Origin: an uncultured Lentisphaeria bacterium
GTDB lineage: Bacteria; Verrucomicrobiota; Lentisphaeria; Victivallales; UBA1829
NCBI GenBank assembly: GCA_905211485.1
Contig: CAJMAW010000158.1
Location: 1 to 6,444, forward strand
DNA: 6,444 nt
Direction of reading: 5' to 3'
Under the pieces are notes generated by a model. It had not been told where the DNA came from. It made no database searches and saw only the letters and a program-made list of their open reading frames with translations. The translations under genes were made by a program, and so were the position numbers. Positions within the stretch are counted from its first letter, which is position 1. Every line of letters begins with the position of its first letter. Shown piece by piece: positions 1 through 5,858 of the stretch.

Positions 1-282
1 GAGTTTTCGGAGAAGGGGGTCATCCGGCGTCTGGACCGCATTGACAATGCCCGATACGATTCGCGTACGGAGCCGCACGGCCATTTTCTTTGTGAAAAAT
101 GTGGAAGGATAGCTGATTTCCCCTGGCCGGAAGGCCCTGTGATTCCGCAGGAACTGCGCATGAAAAGCTTTGTGCATATGGAAATCCGTCTGGTCGGGAT
201 CTGCGACCGCTGTGCGGAACGGGAAAAGGGGACGAGTCCGGAGGAAGGGGAGGAGGAAAGGATTCCCCCTGTCATTCTGTGA
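1..282 (+). CDS. Fur family transcriptional regulator, PerR-like (C-terminal part)
   Basis: This is the C-terminal 93 residues of a Fur superfamily metalloregulator; the N-terminal winged-helix DNA-binding domain lies off the left edge. Frame 1 is open from base 1 to TGA at 280-282. The dimerisation and metal-binding domain is clear: RYD (visible residues 18-20), HGHFLCEKCGRIADF (26-40) and GICDRC (66-71). The CEKC and CDRC pairs match the structural zinc site. D20, H26, H28 and D39 line up with the four regulatory metal ligands of Bacillus PerR that fall in this part of the protein (D85, H91, H93, D104), so a peroxide-sensing PerR-like role is more likely than iron-sensing Fur. The fifth ligand (PerR H37) would lie outside the window. 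The C-terminus carries an unusual acidic tail, about residues 75-88, encoded by a purine-rich stretch. Family assignment is firm; the PerR subtype is inferred. Confidence 0.88.
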   Translation, partial: EFSEKGVIRRLDRIDNARYDSRTEPHGHFLCEKCGRIADFPWPEGPVIPQELRMKSFVHMEIRLVGICDRCAEREKGTSPEEGEEERIPPVIL

Positions 283-492
283 AGCAAACTTGCCAAAGCG
301 GCAAGCTGGGAAGAAGAAAAAGGAAAGAAAAAGAGAGGAAAGGAAAAGATCTCTGTCCGCCGCCGATTGCTCCGCGCCCGCTTCCGGATTTTTCAAGGGA
401 AGGGGGGAAAACGGGGATTCCGGCGGATTCGCCTCTGCCGGAAACGAAAAGAAAACCCAACAAAACGCCTTGTACAAAAAAGGAGAAGACAC
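283..492 (+). other. purine-rich leader between the fur-type gene and the QueD-like gene
   Basis: This 210-base gap has no credible gene. It holds an uninterrupted 42-base purine run at 308-349 and two simple hairpins. The first is CTTGCC/GGCAAG at 289-294 and 300-305, just after the regulator stop codon and without a T-run. The second is TTCCGGC/GCCGGAA at 418-424 and 437-443. Neither looks like a standard intrinsic terminator on the plus strand. I saw no clear -35/-10 promoter and no recognisable preQ1 riboswitch, so it is open whether the downstream gene is co-transcribed with the regulator. Confidence 0.6.
479..487 (+). promoter_or_regulatory. ribosome binding site that sets the QueD-like start
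   Basis: The sequence AAAGGAGAA lies five bases before the ATG at 493. It supports that start over an in-frame upstream ATG at 367, which would add 42 basic, low-complexity residues unlike the family. Confidence 0.8.
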
Positions 493-1056
493 ATGAGAAG
501 CATCACGAAAATCGAACTGCAGTATGCGCATCGGTTCTACAAGTTCCAGGGAGAAGCCCAGTATCTGCACGGTCATACCGGCGTCCTGACACTGGAAGTG
601 GAAGACTCCATTGAACCCGGGGTCAACATGGTTTATCCCTGCAACGAAATTCAGAAGACGGCCTGGGAGGTGCTGAAAAACTTTGATCACGCCCTGATTC
701 TCAGAGAGGACGATCCGCTTCTCCCGGCCATTCTCGGAGTCTATGAGAAACAGGGAATCAAAGACGGAACGCCTTCCAATAAAATGAAGGGGGAAGCCTT
801 CCGCTGCGAACTGGCGACAGCGTATCCCGAGGCAAGACTTGTCGTCACAAAGGAGACCATGACGGTCGAGGGCATGATCCGGATGGTGTACGAACTCCTG
901 AAGGACAAGCTTAAGATCGCCAGAATCACCTTCACCAGCGGAGTCAATGCCGCGACACAGGAATACACCCCGGAGGGAACGGTGGACCGCTGTCCTCTCT
1001 GCGGCGTTGCTCTGAAGGATGGCGTTTGCCCGAAGTGCGGATACCGGAAACATTGA
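493..1056 (+). CDS. 6-pyruvoyl-tetrahydropterin synthase / QueD-like protein with C-terminal zinc ribbon
   Basis: The 187-residue product belongs to the PTPS/6-carboxytetrahydropterin synthase (QueD) family, whose members convert dihydroneopterin triphosphate on the route to queuosine or tetrahydropterins. The zinc ligands are visible as H13 (YAHRF) and H26/H28 (LHGH). The catalytic D-H pair is D65-H66 (FDHAL), and a helix motif TVEG (124-127) follows. Two features are atypical. The catalytic Cys that normally sits four residues before the HGH motif is A22 here, and the strand that usually carries the substrate-binding Glu reads ITFTSG (145-150). Residues 167-182 add a zinc ribbon, CPLC and CPKC separated by eight residues, that ordinary QueD of about 120-140 residues lacks. 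An insertion around residues 70-110 also lengthens the protein. The fold is likely; the reaction is uncertain, and a non-QueD activity is possible. The start is fixed by a good Shine-Dalgarno, and a short terminator follows the stop. Confidence 0.8.
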   Translation: MRSITKIELQYAHRFYKFQGEAQYLHGHTGVLTLEVEDSIEPGVNMVYPCNEIQKTAWEVLKNFDHALILREDDPLLPAILGVYEKQGIKDGTPSNKMKGEAFRCELATAYPEARLVVTKETMTVEGMIRMVYELLKDKLKIARITFTSGVNAATQEYTPEGTVDRCPLCGVALKDGVCPKCGYRKH

Positions 1057-1066
1057 TTCCGGTCCA

Positions 1067-1094
1067 CGGGAATGCCGTTTCATTCCGCTTTTTT
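1067..1094 (+). terminator. rho-independent terminator after the QueD-like gene
   Basis: A six-base-pair stem GGAATG (1069-1074) and CATTCC (1081-1086) with a six-base loop is followed by GC and then six T (1089-1094). It begins about a dozen bases after the stop codon. The stem is short, so termination may be partial. Confidence 0.6.
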
Positions 1095-1258
1095 CCTCTG
1101 CCGTGAACGCGCACACCTTCTCATGCCGCCCGTTTTGCGGAAAGAAGGGGAAGAGGAAGCATCGAAAGTCTTCTTCTTCTCCGGTCTGCCCGTCTGAATG
1201 ATGAAGAGAAAAGAGGGGAAAGGAAAAAAAAGGAAAGGGAAACGGATTCTTTTGAATG

Positions 1259-1270
1259 CCATTGCAATGG
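1259..1270. repeat. 12-base perfect palindrome CCATTGCAATGG
   Basis: Every position pairs with its mirror, giving an ideal two-fold symmetric site in the convergent gap. It could be a protein-binding site or chance; no second copy was noticed in the window. Confidence 0.4.
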
Positions 1271-1285
1271 AGAATGGACCGCCGA

Positions 1286-1338
1286 CGGGAGGGGAAGAGG
1301 AGGAGAAGAAAGAATTTTTCCTCATTTTTCCCCTCCCG
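1286..1338. repeat. long inverted repeat / hairpin in the convergent gap
   Basis: The left arm CGGGAGGGGAA (1286-1296) and right arm TTCCCCTCCCG (1328-1338) are perfectly complementary over 11 bases. Further in, GAGGA (1297-1301) pairs with TCCTC (1319-1323) if 1324-1327 is bulged. Reading plus, the hairpin is followed by a loose T-rich stretch (CTCTTGCTTTTTCTG), so it may back up the weak queD-side terminator. The minus-strand side lacks a T-run. Function is inferred from position only. Confidence 0.5.
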
Positions 1339-1425
1339 CTCTTGCTTTTTCTGTTTTCAGGATTTCTCCGGAGTTTCTGTTTCTGCGGAGGAAAGCTTCT
1401 GCCGCCGTTTTTCGTTTTTTCTTTT

Positions 1426-3573
1426 TCAGGATGCTGCGCTGCGGGGAGAAGGAGAGCCGTCCGCGATGCGGAAGCGCATCAGGGAAACGCCCAGAGGAGC
1501 GAGTTTCCGTTGTGCCAGCAGAGAAGGGAATCCTTCTGCGGGCCGATTTTCCAGAGAAAGAGTTTCCCTGCGCCAGCGGCCGTCCTTGCCGAGACGTTCT
1601 GCGGATCCGGGATCCACGCCGGGAGCGATGAAGCGGAGTTCCGGATACACGTCATGCGTGGGATTCAGGAGGGTGAGAAGCACCCGGGAGGAATCTCCGC
1701 AGCGGGTCCGGTATGCCTGAAGCGGCCTGTCGCAGCCCAGGAGCAGTTTCCGCATTCCGAACTGCTTCAGGAGGATATCGTGCAGGAAGATTCTTCTGAA
1801 ATTGTTGAAGAACCCCATGTTGAACTGGCTTTTTTCCAGAGGGTAGGCGATGGAAAGGATTCTGCCTCCGGAAGGATCCCGGTGAAAGACCGCGCCCGGA
1901 TAGAGGGGGGAACGGTCATAACGGCGGATCAGACTCAGGACCCGGGTTTCCCTCCGGGCTCCGGGGCCGGGAGTCCGGGATTCAGGCTGCATTGCGAGGA
2001 CGGAGGGCGAACACCGGGATGCCGTCATGCGCGGGGAGGAGAGACCGTAAAGCGATTCGGACGCATCGGCGATTTCCTCATAAGCGTAACCGTCGTCGTC
2101 GAGTGCATGCCAGCGGGCGGAACGGATTCCGATCCTGGGGCCGAATCCCCTTTCCAGAAGGATGGCGACGGAAGGCGCATCCAGAATCACTCCGGAGGAA
2201 AGGAGTTGCTCGATCTGTTCCCGTGAATACGCCCGGAGCGTCTGTCCTGAGACCGCGGAGACTTCATCAGAGGACCCGGGGAGCGTTTTGACCGGACTGT
2301 GCGAAATCCCGAGCTTGTAGAAGACACTGCTCCAGGAGACGGAAGGCTGGATCAGTTCCGACATGGATTCCCCCTTTTCCGTCTGAATCACTTCCGCAAT
2401 GCGTGGAGAATACAGCACGCGCACCCCTTCGGAATTTGCATCCGAGATCTCCAGAGCTCCGACGGAAGAGAGCATTTTTTTGGCCCGGGCAAGGAAATCC
2501 GGGAAATCGCGATCCAGCGCCAGGCCGTTTCCCATCATGTCATAATGGTTGATGGTGATGCCGGAGGATCCGAAGAGAGCACTGTGAAAACATTCAAAGA
2601 TGCTGAAGGAACCGCTTTTGGAATATTTGCCGCAGCGGGGGGAATTTTCGAGTTCCGGATAGATTTCGAGAGGAGAGTCGTATTCGGAAACGGTCTGGCG
2701 CGAGGCGGCGGGACTGACATCCAGAGCATAGGTTTCCGTATAAGGCGGCAGGTGCGGACGCAGAAGCAAGGGAGCCCCCGGAGACAAGGCTTCCCCGAGA
2801 AGATTCCAGTCCCGCCCCTCTGAACTGTGCGTATCGGGAAGAGAACTCATCAGCCCGAGCCGGACATCCGGATTGGCCTCATGCACCTTTTTCTGCAGGA
2901 CCCTTGCCGGTTCCAGTAGGGAATCTCTGCATACTTTGAGCCATGCCTTTCTCCAGGGATGCGCTTCCCCCGGCGCCAGGATGTTCGAGAGAATTTCCTC
3001 CCGGGAGCTCCGGATCCCGGTTTCCTGTTCAAAACGGGCCAGATGAAGAGGACAGAAGCAGCCGCCGTATTTCATGGAAGCTTCGTGGTTGTGCAGTCTC
3101 CAGTCATCCTCCACCCAGATGGCGCAGGGTGCGATTTCACGGGCGATCCTGGCGAAAAAGGATCCCAGGAACTCCTGCCAGGAAGGATCCAGCGGACAGG
3201 CCGTGATCGGAGAGACCGCCCCGGTTTCCCCGACCATCGGCTGAAAAGAACGCTGGGCTTCCGAAAATTTTCGCCCCCGGCTCACATGGACGGTGGTGGT
3301 CCATGGATTCACGCTCATGTCCACATCGGCGGTGGAAAGTGCGGATCTGACCCGTCCGGCAAGCGAAAACCACGCGTCGACTTCCCTGCGCGGCGGATAG
3401 CCCTGAAAGAGTTCTTCCGGATTATAGAAGAGCATGACTTCCTCAATGCGTCCCTGTCGGCAGATCCGCAGCAGTTCGGCGATCCGTTTTTCCTCCTGGA
3501 ATCCCGGGTCGATGTAATAGCGCAGGATGTAGCGGAACATGCGGGAATCCCCTTTCTCTGATTTCTTTTTCAT
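1426..3573 (-). CDS. putative glycoside hydrolase-like TIM-barrel protein (beta-galactosidase superfamily-like)
   Basis: The 715-residue product has no named family I can fix. The N-terminal part, about residues 13-375, reads like a clan GH-A-type TIM barrel. It starts with the strand RYILRYYID and contains IWVEDDWRLHNH (152-163), which resembles the acid/base strand with E155 as candidate. GGCFCPLHLARF (170-181) and LEIYPELENSP (302-312) follow, the latter with E307 or E309 as candidate second carboxylate, and then ITINHYDMMGNGL (339-351). A middle alpha/beta domain, about 383-485, resembles the amidotransferase-like trimerisation domain of GH42-type enzymes, including REQIEQLLSSGVILD (451-465). 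The last 150 or so residues look beta-rich. No signal peptide is obvious, so a cytoplasmic sugar-processing role is possible. The start is ambiguous. ATG 3573 has GAGG five bases upstream; ATG 3540 (residue 12) has AAGGGGA seven bases upstream and would lose 11 charged residues. A terminator separates it from the glycosylase gene upstream. Confidence 0.7.
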   Translation of the reverse strand: MKKKSEKGDSRMFRYILRYYIDPGFQEEKRIAELLRICRQGRIEEVMLFYNPEELFQGYPPRREVDAWFSLAGRVRSALSTADVDMSVNPWTTTVHVSRGRKFSEAQRSFQPMVGETGAVSPITACPLDPSWQEFLGSFFARIAREIAPCAIWVEDDWRLHNHEASMKYGGCFCPLHLARFEQETGIRSSREEILSNILAPGEAHPWRKAWLKVCRDSLLEPARVLQKKVHEANPDVRLGLMSSLPDTHSSEGRDWNLLGEALSPGAPLLLRPHLPPYTETYALDVSPAASRQTVSEYDSPLEIYPELENSPRCGKYSKSGSFSIFECFHSALFGSSGITINHYDMMGNGLALDRDFPDFLARAKKMLSSVGALEISDANSEGVRVLYSPRIAEVIQTEKGESMSELIQPSVSWSSVFYKLGISHSPVKTLPGSSDEVSAVSGQTLRAYSREQIEQLLSSGVILDAPSVAILLERGFGPRIGIRSARWHALDDDGYAYEEIADASESLYGLSSPRMTASRCSPSVLAMQPESRTPGPGARRETRVLSLIRRYDRSPLYPGAVFHRDPSGGRILSIAYPLEKSQFNMGFFNNFRRIFLHDILLKQFGMRKLLLGCDRPLQAYRTRCGDSSRVLLTLLNPTHDVYPELRFIAPGVDPGSAERLGKDGRWRRETLSLENRPAEGFPSLLAQRKLAPLGVSLMRFRIADGSPSPRSAAS

Positions 3574-3613
3574 AAGAGCCTCATTCGTTTCTATCTGGCT
3601 TTTTTTCAGGCGG

Positions 3614-3643
3614 AAGATACAAAGCAGAAAGCAGGCAATGCAA
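3614..3643 (-). promoter_or_regulatory. possible sigma-70-type promoter for the glycoside hydrolase-like gene
   Basis: On the minus strand TTGCAT (3643-3638) and TATCTT (3619-3614) are spaced by 18 bases. Each is an imperfect match to -35 and -10. The placement is sensible, between the upstream terminator and the start codon, but the motif alone is weak. Confidence 0.3.
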
Positions 3644-3649
3644 AGCGGG

Positions 3650-3686
3650 AAAAAACAGTGCGCCGCCGCGGAATGGAGCCGCGCAC
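3650..3686 (-). terminator. strong rho-independent terminator after the uracil-DNA glycosylase gene
   Basis: Reading the minus strand, GTGCGC and GCGCAC (arms at 3686-3681 and 3663-3658) form a GC-rich six-base-pair stem. The 17-base interior can pair further. The stem is followed after two bases by six T (3655-3650). It starts about ten bases after the TAA of the upstream gene. Confidence 0.8.
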
Positions 3687-3695
3687 AGGAAAAGA

Positions 3696-4649
3696 TTACT
3701 TTTTCCCTTTCCCGGGGAAGGTTTTCCCGAATTCCTTCATGACCATCTGCAGATCCTGCCAGACCGGGGCCTTGGCTGGGGGATTGCGGAGCAGATAGGC
3801 GGGGTGAAAGGTCGGCATGACCTTGATCCCGCGGTATTCAAGCCAGCGGCCGCGCAGTTTGGTGATGCCGGTGAGTCCGGTGATGTATTTGACGGGCGTT
3901 GCGCCGAGAAGCACCATGACTCTGGGGTTCACCAGTTCGATCTGCCGCTCCAGATAGGGCATGCAGAGCGCGGCTTCGGATTCCTCCGGGACACGGTTGT
4001 TCGGAGGACGGCATTTGACAATGTTCGCGATATACACCTCTTCCCGGTTGAACTGCATGGCGTGAATCATTTTTGTAAGGAGTTCGCCGGCTCTTCCGAC
4101 GAAGGGGCGTCCCAGTCTGTCTTCGTCCGCGCCGGGGCCTTCCCCGATGAACATCAGTTCGGCGTCCGGATTGCCCTCTCCGAAGACCACGTGAGTCCTT
4201 GCGGCATGGAGGGGACATTTCCTGCAGGAGGAGACTTCCGCGGAAAGCGCTTCCCATCCGCCGTCCGTGGGCCGACCGCCGGAAGAGTCCCCGGAAGCGG
4301 CGGCAGCATCCCCCGGCTGCGGAGGAGGAGGAGGCGGCGGGCAGGAGGAGAAAGCAGATCCGAACCCTTGCCGGGCTGCGTTGGTTCCGGATTTCCGCGG
4401 CAGGGCAATTGTCACAGGATCGGCAGCCGGTTTTTTCTGCCCCGGGCGGGAGGAAGAGGGAAAAGGGGATGAGGACGAGCGGGCGGATGAACTGAAAGAC
4501 GGACTGGAAGACAGACTGGAGGACAAGCGGGAAGGCGACGGACTGAAAAGATCGTCCAGAATCTCCGGAGACACGGATGCGGACGGAGAAAATACCCCCG
4601 TATCCCTCAGACATTGAATGATTTCGTCAAAAATATCAGGTTTTCGCAT
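3696..4649 (-). CDS. family 4 uracil-DNA glycosylase (4Fe-4S type) with long Ser/Pro-rich N-terminal extension
   Basis: This enzyme removes uracil from DNA as the first step of base excision repair. The catalytic domain fills residues 135-317 of 317. The four iron-sulfur cysteines are C142 and C145 (SCRKC), C213 (VKCRPPNN) and C229. Motif GEGPGADED (169-177) and the downstream GRPFVGRAG match the uracil pocket of family 4, and HPAYLLRNP (282-290) is the second active-site motif. Family 4 enzymes are usually about 200 residues. Here roughly 130 extra N-terminal residues comprise a short helical segment (1-35), a Ser-rich stretch (36-68) and a run of seven prolines (104-110), probably a flexible tether. 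The start at ATG 4649 keeps the helical segment. An in-frame ATG at 4778 would add 43 Lys/Arg-rich residues encoded across a polypurine leader and is disfavoured, although the ribosome binding site at 4649 is weak (AAAGGA about 14 bases upstream). It has its own promoter and terminator. Confidence 0.9.
   Translation of the reverse strand: MRKPDIFDEIIQCLRDTGVFSPSASVSPEILDDLFSPSPSRLSSSLSSSPSFSSSARSSSSPFPSSSRPGQKKPAADPVTIALPRKSGTNAARQGFGSAFSSCPPPPPPPQPGDAAAASGDSSGGRPTDGGWEALSAEVSSCRKCPLHAARTHVVFGEGNPDAELMFIGEGPGADEDRLGRPFVGRAGELLTKMIHAMQFNREEVYIANIVKCRPPNNRVPEESEAALCMPYLERQIELVNPRVMVLLGATPVKYITGLTGITKLRGRWLEYRGIKVMPTFHPAYLLRNPPAKAPVWQDLQMVMKEFGKTFPGKGKK
4489..4524. repeat. three imperfect 12-base tandem repeats in the glycosylase Ser-rich linker
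   Basis: The units GAACTGAAAGAC, GGACTGGAAGAC and AGACTGGAGGAC follow each other directly. Read in frame on the minus strand they encode a four-residue Ser-rich period (SSSL, SSSP, SFSS). This suggests the linker grew by slippage and may vary in length between strains. Confidence 0.6.
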
Positions 4650-4670
4650 GATGAGATTCCAGTTCCTTTG

Positions 4671-4705
4671 CCTTTTTTCTTTTTTTCTTTCTTTCTTTTT
4701 CCCCT
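4671..4705 (-). other. 35-base purine run in the glycosylase leader
   Basis: The plus strand is uninterrupted pyrimidine over 35 bases, so the transcript leader on the minus strand is pure A/G. It lies between the predicted promoter and the start codon, the same arrangement as the 42-base purine run before the QueD-like gene. Confidence 0.7.
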
Positions 4706-4806
4706 GAGACAGGGTTTCAAAACGAACACAATGTCTTTTTCCCCCCGGATCCAGGTCCTTCCAGGCCGCTTTCCGCATTTCGGCGTGTCAAAGTATGTAT
4801 GAAGGT

Positions 4807-4834
4807 ATTATACAACGGATTTTCCGAGACGCAA
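4807..4834 (-). promoter_or_regulatory. predicted sigma-70-type promoter for the uracil-DNA glycosylase
   Basis: On the minus strand a perfect TATAAT -10 (4812-4807) lies 16 bases downstream of TTGCGT (4834-4829), which matches the first three bases of the -35. Transcription would start near 4800, leaving a leader of about 150 bases that contains the polypurine run. Confidence 0.5.
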
Positions 4835-4951
4835 AAGAGCTTCCGGTTCTTCTTCCCGAAAAATATGCGCTGGAAGCGGGAACGCGAAGCGGAGATTTTT
4901 TTTCCGTCTTTTTTTCAGCAGCCTCTTTTTCGCCTGTTCCAGTCCATCTCC
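4808..4951 (-). other. open frame ending at the glycosylase promoter, possible gene remnant
   Basis: On the minus strand a frame runs open for 47 codons from the composition boundary to TAA at 4810-4808. It contains a Lys/Arg-rich segment, about residues 8-18, followed by RFAFPLPAHIFREEEPEALL. It could be the 3' end of a gene of the GC-rich genome cut at the boundary, because just upstream the same frame meets a TAG in the AT-rich side. An overlapping plus-strand frame from 4795 is also open, so neither is convincing. No function is suggested. Confidence 0.2.
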
Positions 4952-5268
4952 TGATTTTTTATATTTCTTTTTCTAATATAAGTATCAATATTCTTGTTAT
5001 CATATATTTTTTTTATCTTATTAGCATTTGATAAATTAGTTGTAATACCTACATAGGCATAATATTTATCGCCAATCTTTTCAACTATGTAATCATACTT
5101 TTTATCATCACCATCAAACTCATTTTTATCAGATGACATACCTTCCTGTAAAAAATATATATTCTCTCCATTACTAACAGGAACCCTAATTTTTCCATAT
5201 ACTACTCTTGCAGATACAAATCCAAATAATATAGCCAAAACAATTAGAAATGCAAACTTTAATTTCAT
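4915..5268 (-). CDS. small secreted/membrane-anchored protein with SPOR-like domain, 3' end lost at the junction
   Basis: The visible frame encodes 117 residues. Residues 4-24 form a hydrophobic signal or anchor segment (FAFLIVLAILFGFVSA) after two lysines, so the rest is probably extracytoplasmic. Residues about 36-107 follow a SPOR-like pattern: ENIYFLQEGM, then YDYIVEKIGDKYYAYVGIT, then a helix with NKIKKIYD and a last strand IDTYIRK. SPOR domains bind peptidoglycan, but this assignment rests on pattern only. The final ten residues or so (from about 108, MDWNRRKRGC) are translated from the GC-rich side, so the native C-terminus is missing. ATG 5268 is preferred because GGTGA lies seven bases upstream; the frame also opens at TTG 5280, which overlaps that site. 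It is divergent from the coat-protein operon. Confidence 0.6.
   Translation of the reverse strand: MKLKFAFLIVLAILFGFVSARVVYGKIRVPVSNGENIYFLQEGMSSDKNEFDGDDKKYDYIVEKIGDKYYAYVGITTNLSNANKIKKIYDNKNIDTYIRKRNIKNQEMDWNRRKRGC
4946..4960. other. composition boundary: probable chimeric junction
   Basis: GC-rich sequence with polypurine/polypyrimidine style stops here, and AT-rich sequence with entirely different codon use begins. The best estimate of the joint is about 4951-4956, inside a minus-strand reading frame. No repeat, transposase or attachment-like site is seen on either side. Confidence 0.7.
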
Positions 5269-5432
5269 TATTATCACCAATATTATAATATCTAACTACA
5301 TAATAGAACTTTGTCGAAAAAGAAGTTTTCATTAAAATAAAAGTCTAAGAATATTATAAAGTATAGGTATTAATACGCACCAAGTAAAAAACCATGAATA
5401 TCTTATAATAGAAAAAGAAAAGGAGTGATTTT
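5269..5432. other. divergent AT-rich intergenic region
   Basis: This 164-base spacer must carry promoters for both directions. Minus-strand TATAAT occurs at 5287-5282 near the SPOR-like gene, and plus-strand TATAAT at 5404-5409 is just ahead of the coat operon ribosome binding site. Neither has a good -35 at standard spacing. A sporulation sigma E or sigma K promoter is expected for coat genes. The nearest candidate, TAC at 5374-5376 with CATGAATAT at 5393-5401, fits the sigma K pattern poorly. Confidence 0.4.
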
Positions 5433-5843
5433 ATGCAAGAGAGAAATAATTGCTGCCTAGGTAAAATACTAAAGCTTATTCAAAAACTACAATGTGCTTG
5501 TGAATGTGAACAAATAGATAATACTTGCTCAAAACCTTTTTTAGGAACTCCAGTTAATGTTGAGTGTTATAATACAAGACCAATTACATTTTATGGTTGT
5601 AACAACAATTTAATTGAAATAAATTATACAGCTACAATTAATGGAGAAGTACAAGAAGGTAAAACCAGTATTTTCAGAGTAGAAAAGGTTGAAGGTTGTT
5701 GTGTTTTAGTAAGCTTATTAATAGCTAATCCAGATAATTCAGAAGGCGCTAGAGAATATATAACTTTAAGACAAAGTGCAACTATTAACTTAGACTGTGT
5801 ATGTGCTATTAAATGTTTAGGCGACACTATTGTTGATTTATAG
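5433..5843 (+). CDS. CotY/CotZ-like cysteine-rich spore coat protein (first of tandem pair)
   Basis: The 136-residue protein resembles the CotY/CotZ family, which builds the cross-linked outer coat or crust of Bacillus-type spores. The family-like C-terminal core is IFRVEKVEGCCVLVSLL (80-96), then INLDCVCAIKCLGD (118-131). Thirteen cysteines (7, 8, 21, 23, 25, 32, 45, 56, 89, 90, 122, 124, 128) fit disulfide-linked lattice assembly. No signal peptide is present, as expected for a protein made in the mother cell. An excellent ribosome binding site, AAAGGAGTGA, ends a few bases before the ATG. The next gene follows after 15 bases and encodes a close paralogue of equal length. Expression in late sporulation is inferred from the family. 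It is shorter than Bacillus CotY/CotZ (about 150-160 residues). Confidence 0.8.
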   Translation: MQERNNCCLGKILKLIQKLQCACECEQIDNTCSKPFLGTPVNVECYNTRPITFYGCNNNLIEINYTATINGEVQEGKTSIFRVEKVEGCCVLVSLLIANPDNSEGAREYITLRQSATINLDCVCAIKCLGDTIVDL

Positions 5844-5858
5844 GAAAGGAGGATAATT

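Larger units (their letters stand above)
1095..1425. other. convergent intergenic region with purine and pyrimidine tracts, no gene seen
   Basis: These 331 bases separate two convergent genes. Open frames here encode only low-complexity Lys/Arg/Glu or Ser/Phe runs, so I see no gene. The left half is purine-rich on the plus strand, with an uninterrupted 40-base run at 1203-1242 and another of 28 bases at 1287-1314. The right half, from 1315 to about 1427, is pyrimidine-rich. The halves are roughly complementary, so RNA read through from either side could fold into a long imperfect duplex. No standard hairpin plus T-run terminator was found for the minus-strand gene ending at 1426. Confidence 0.6.

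Noticed and set aside
367..492. Longer version of the QueD-like protein starting at ATG 367
   Set aside because: The extra 42 residues are basic low-complexity sequence. The ribosome binding site at 479-487 and the family's usual N-terminus point to 493.
283..492. preQ1 riboswitch ahead of the QueD-like gene
   Set aside because: Two simple hairpins are present, but I could not find the A-rich tail and H-type pseudoknot arrangement. A covariance-model search would decide.
1198..2226. 342-codon plus-strand frame
   Set aside because: It begins in a polypurine tract and then lies antisense to the glycoside hydrolase-like gene. Its product has no recognisable domain.
3804..4472. 222-codon plus-strand frame over the glycosylase gene
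   Set aside because: It is antisense to a gene with clear family 4 catalytic and iron-sulfur motifs, and its own product has no domain.
4650..4778. Extended glycosylase start at ATG 4778
   Set aside because: It would add Lys/Arg-rich residues translated from the polypurine leader; the same kind of tract is non-coding before the QueD-like gene. The start at 4649 keeps all recognisable parts of the protein.
4795..5031. 78-codon plus-strand frame starting at ATG 4795
   Set aside because: It crosses the composition boundary, has no ribosome binding site, overlaps the predicted glycosylase promoter and ends in low-complexity hydrophobic codons from the AT-rich side.
4915..5031. Horizontal transfer by a mobile element as the cause of the composition change
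   Set aside because: No integrase, transposase, terminal inverted repeat, tRNA end or direct repeat is visible at the boundary, and the gene there is simply cut.
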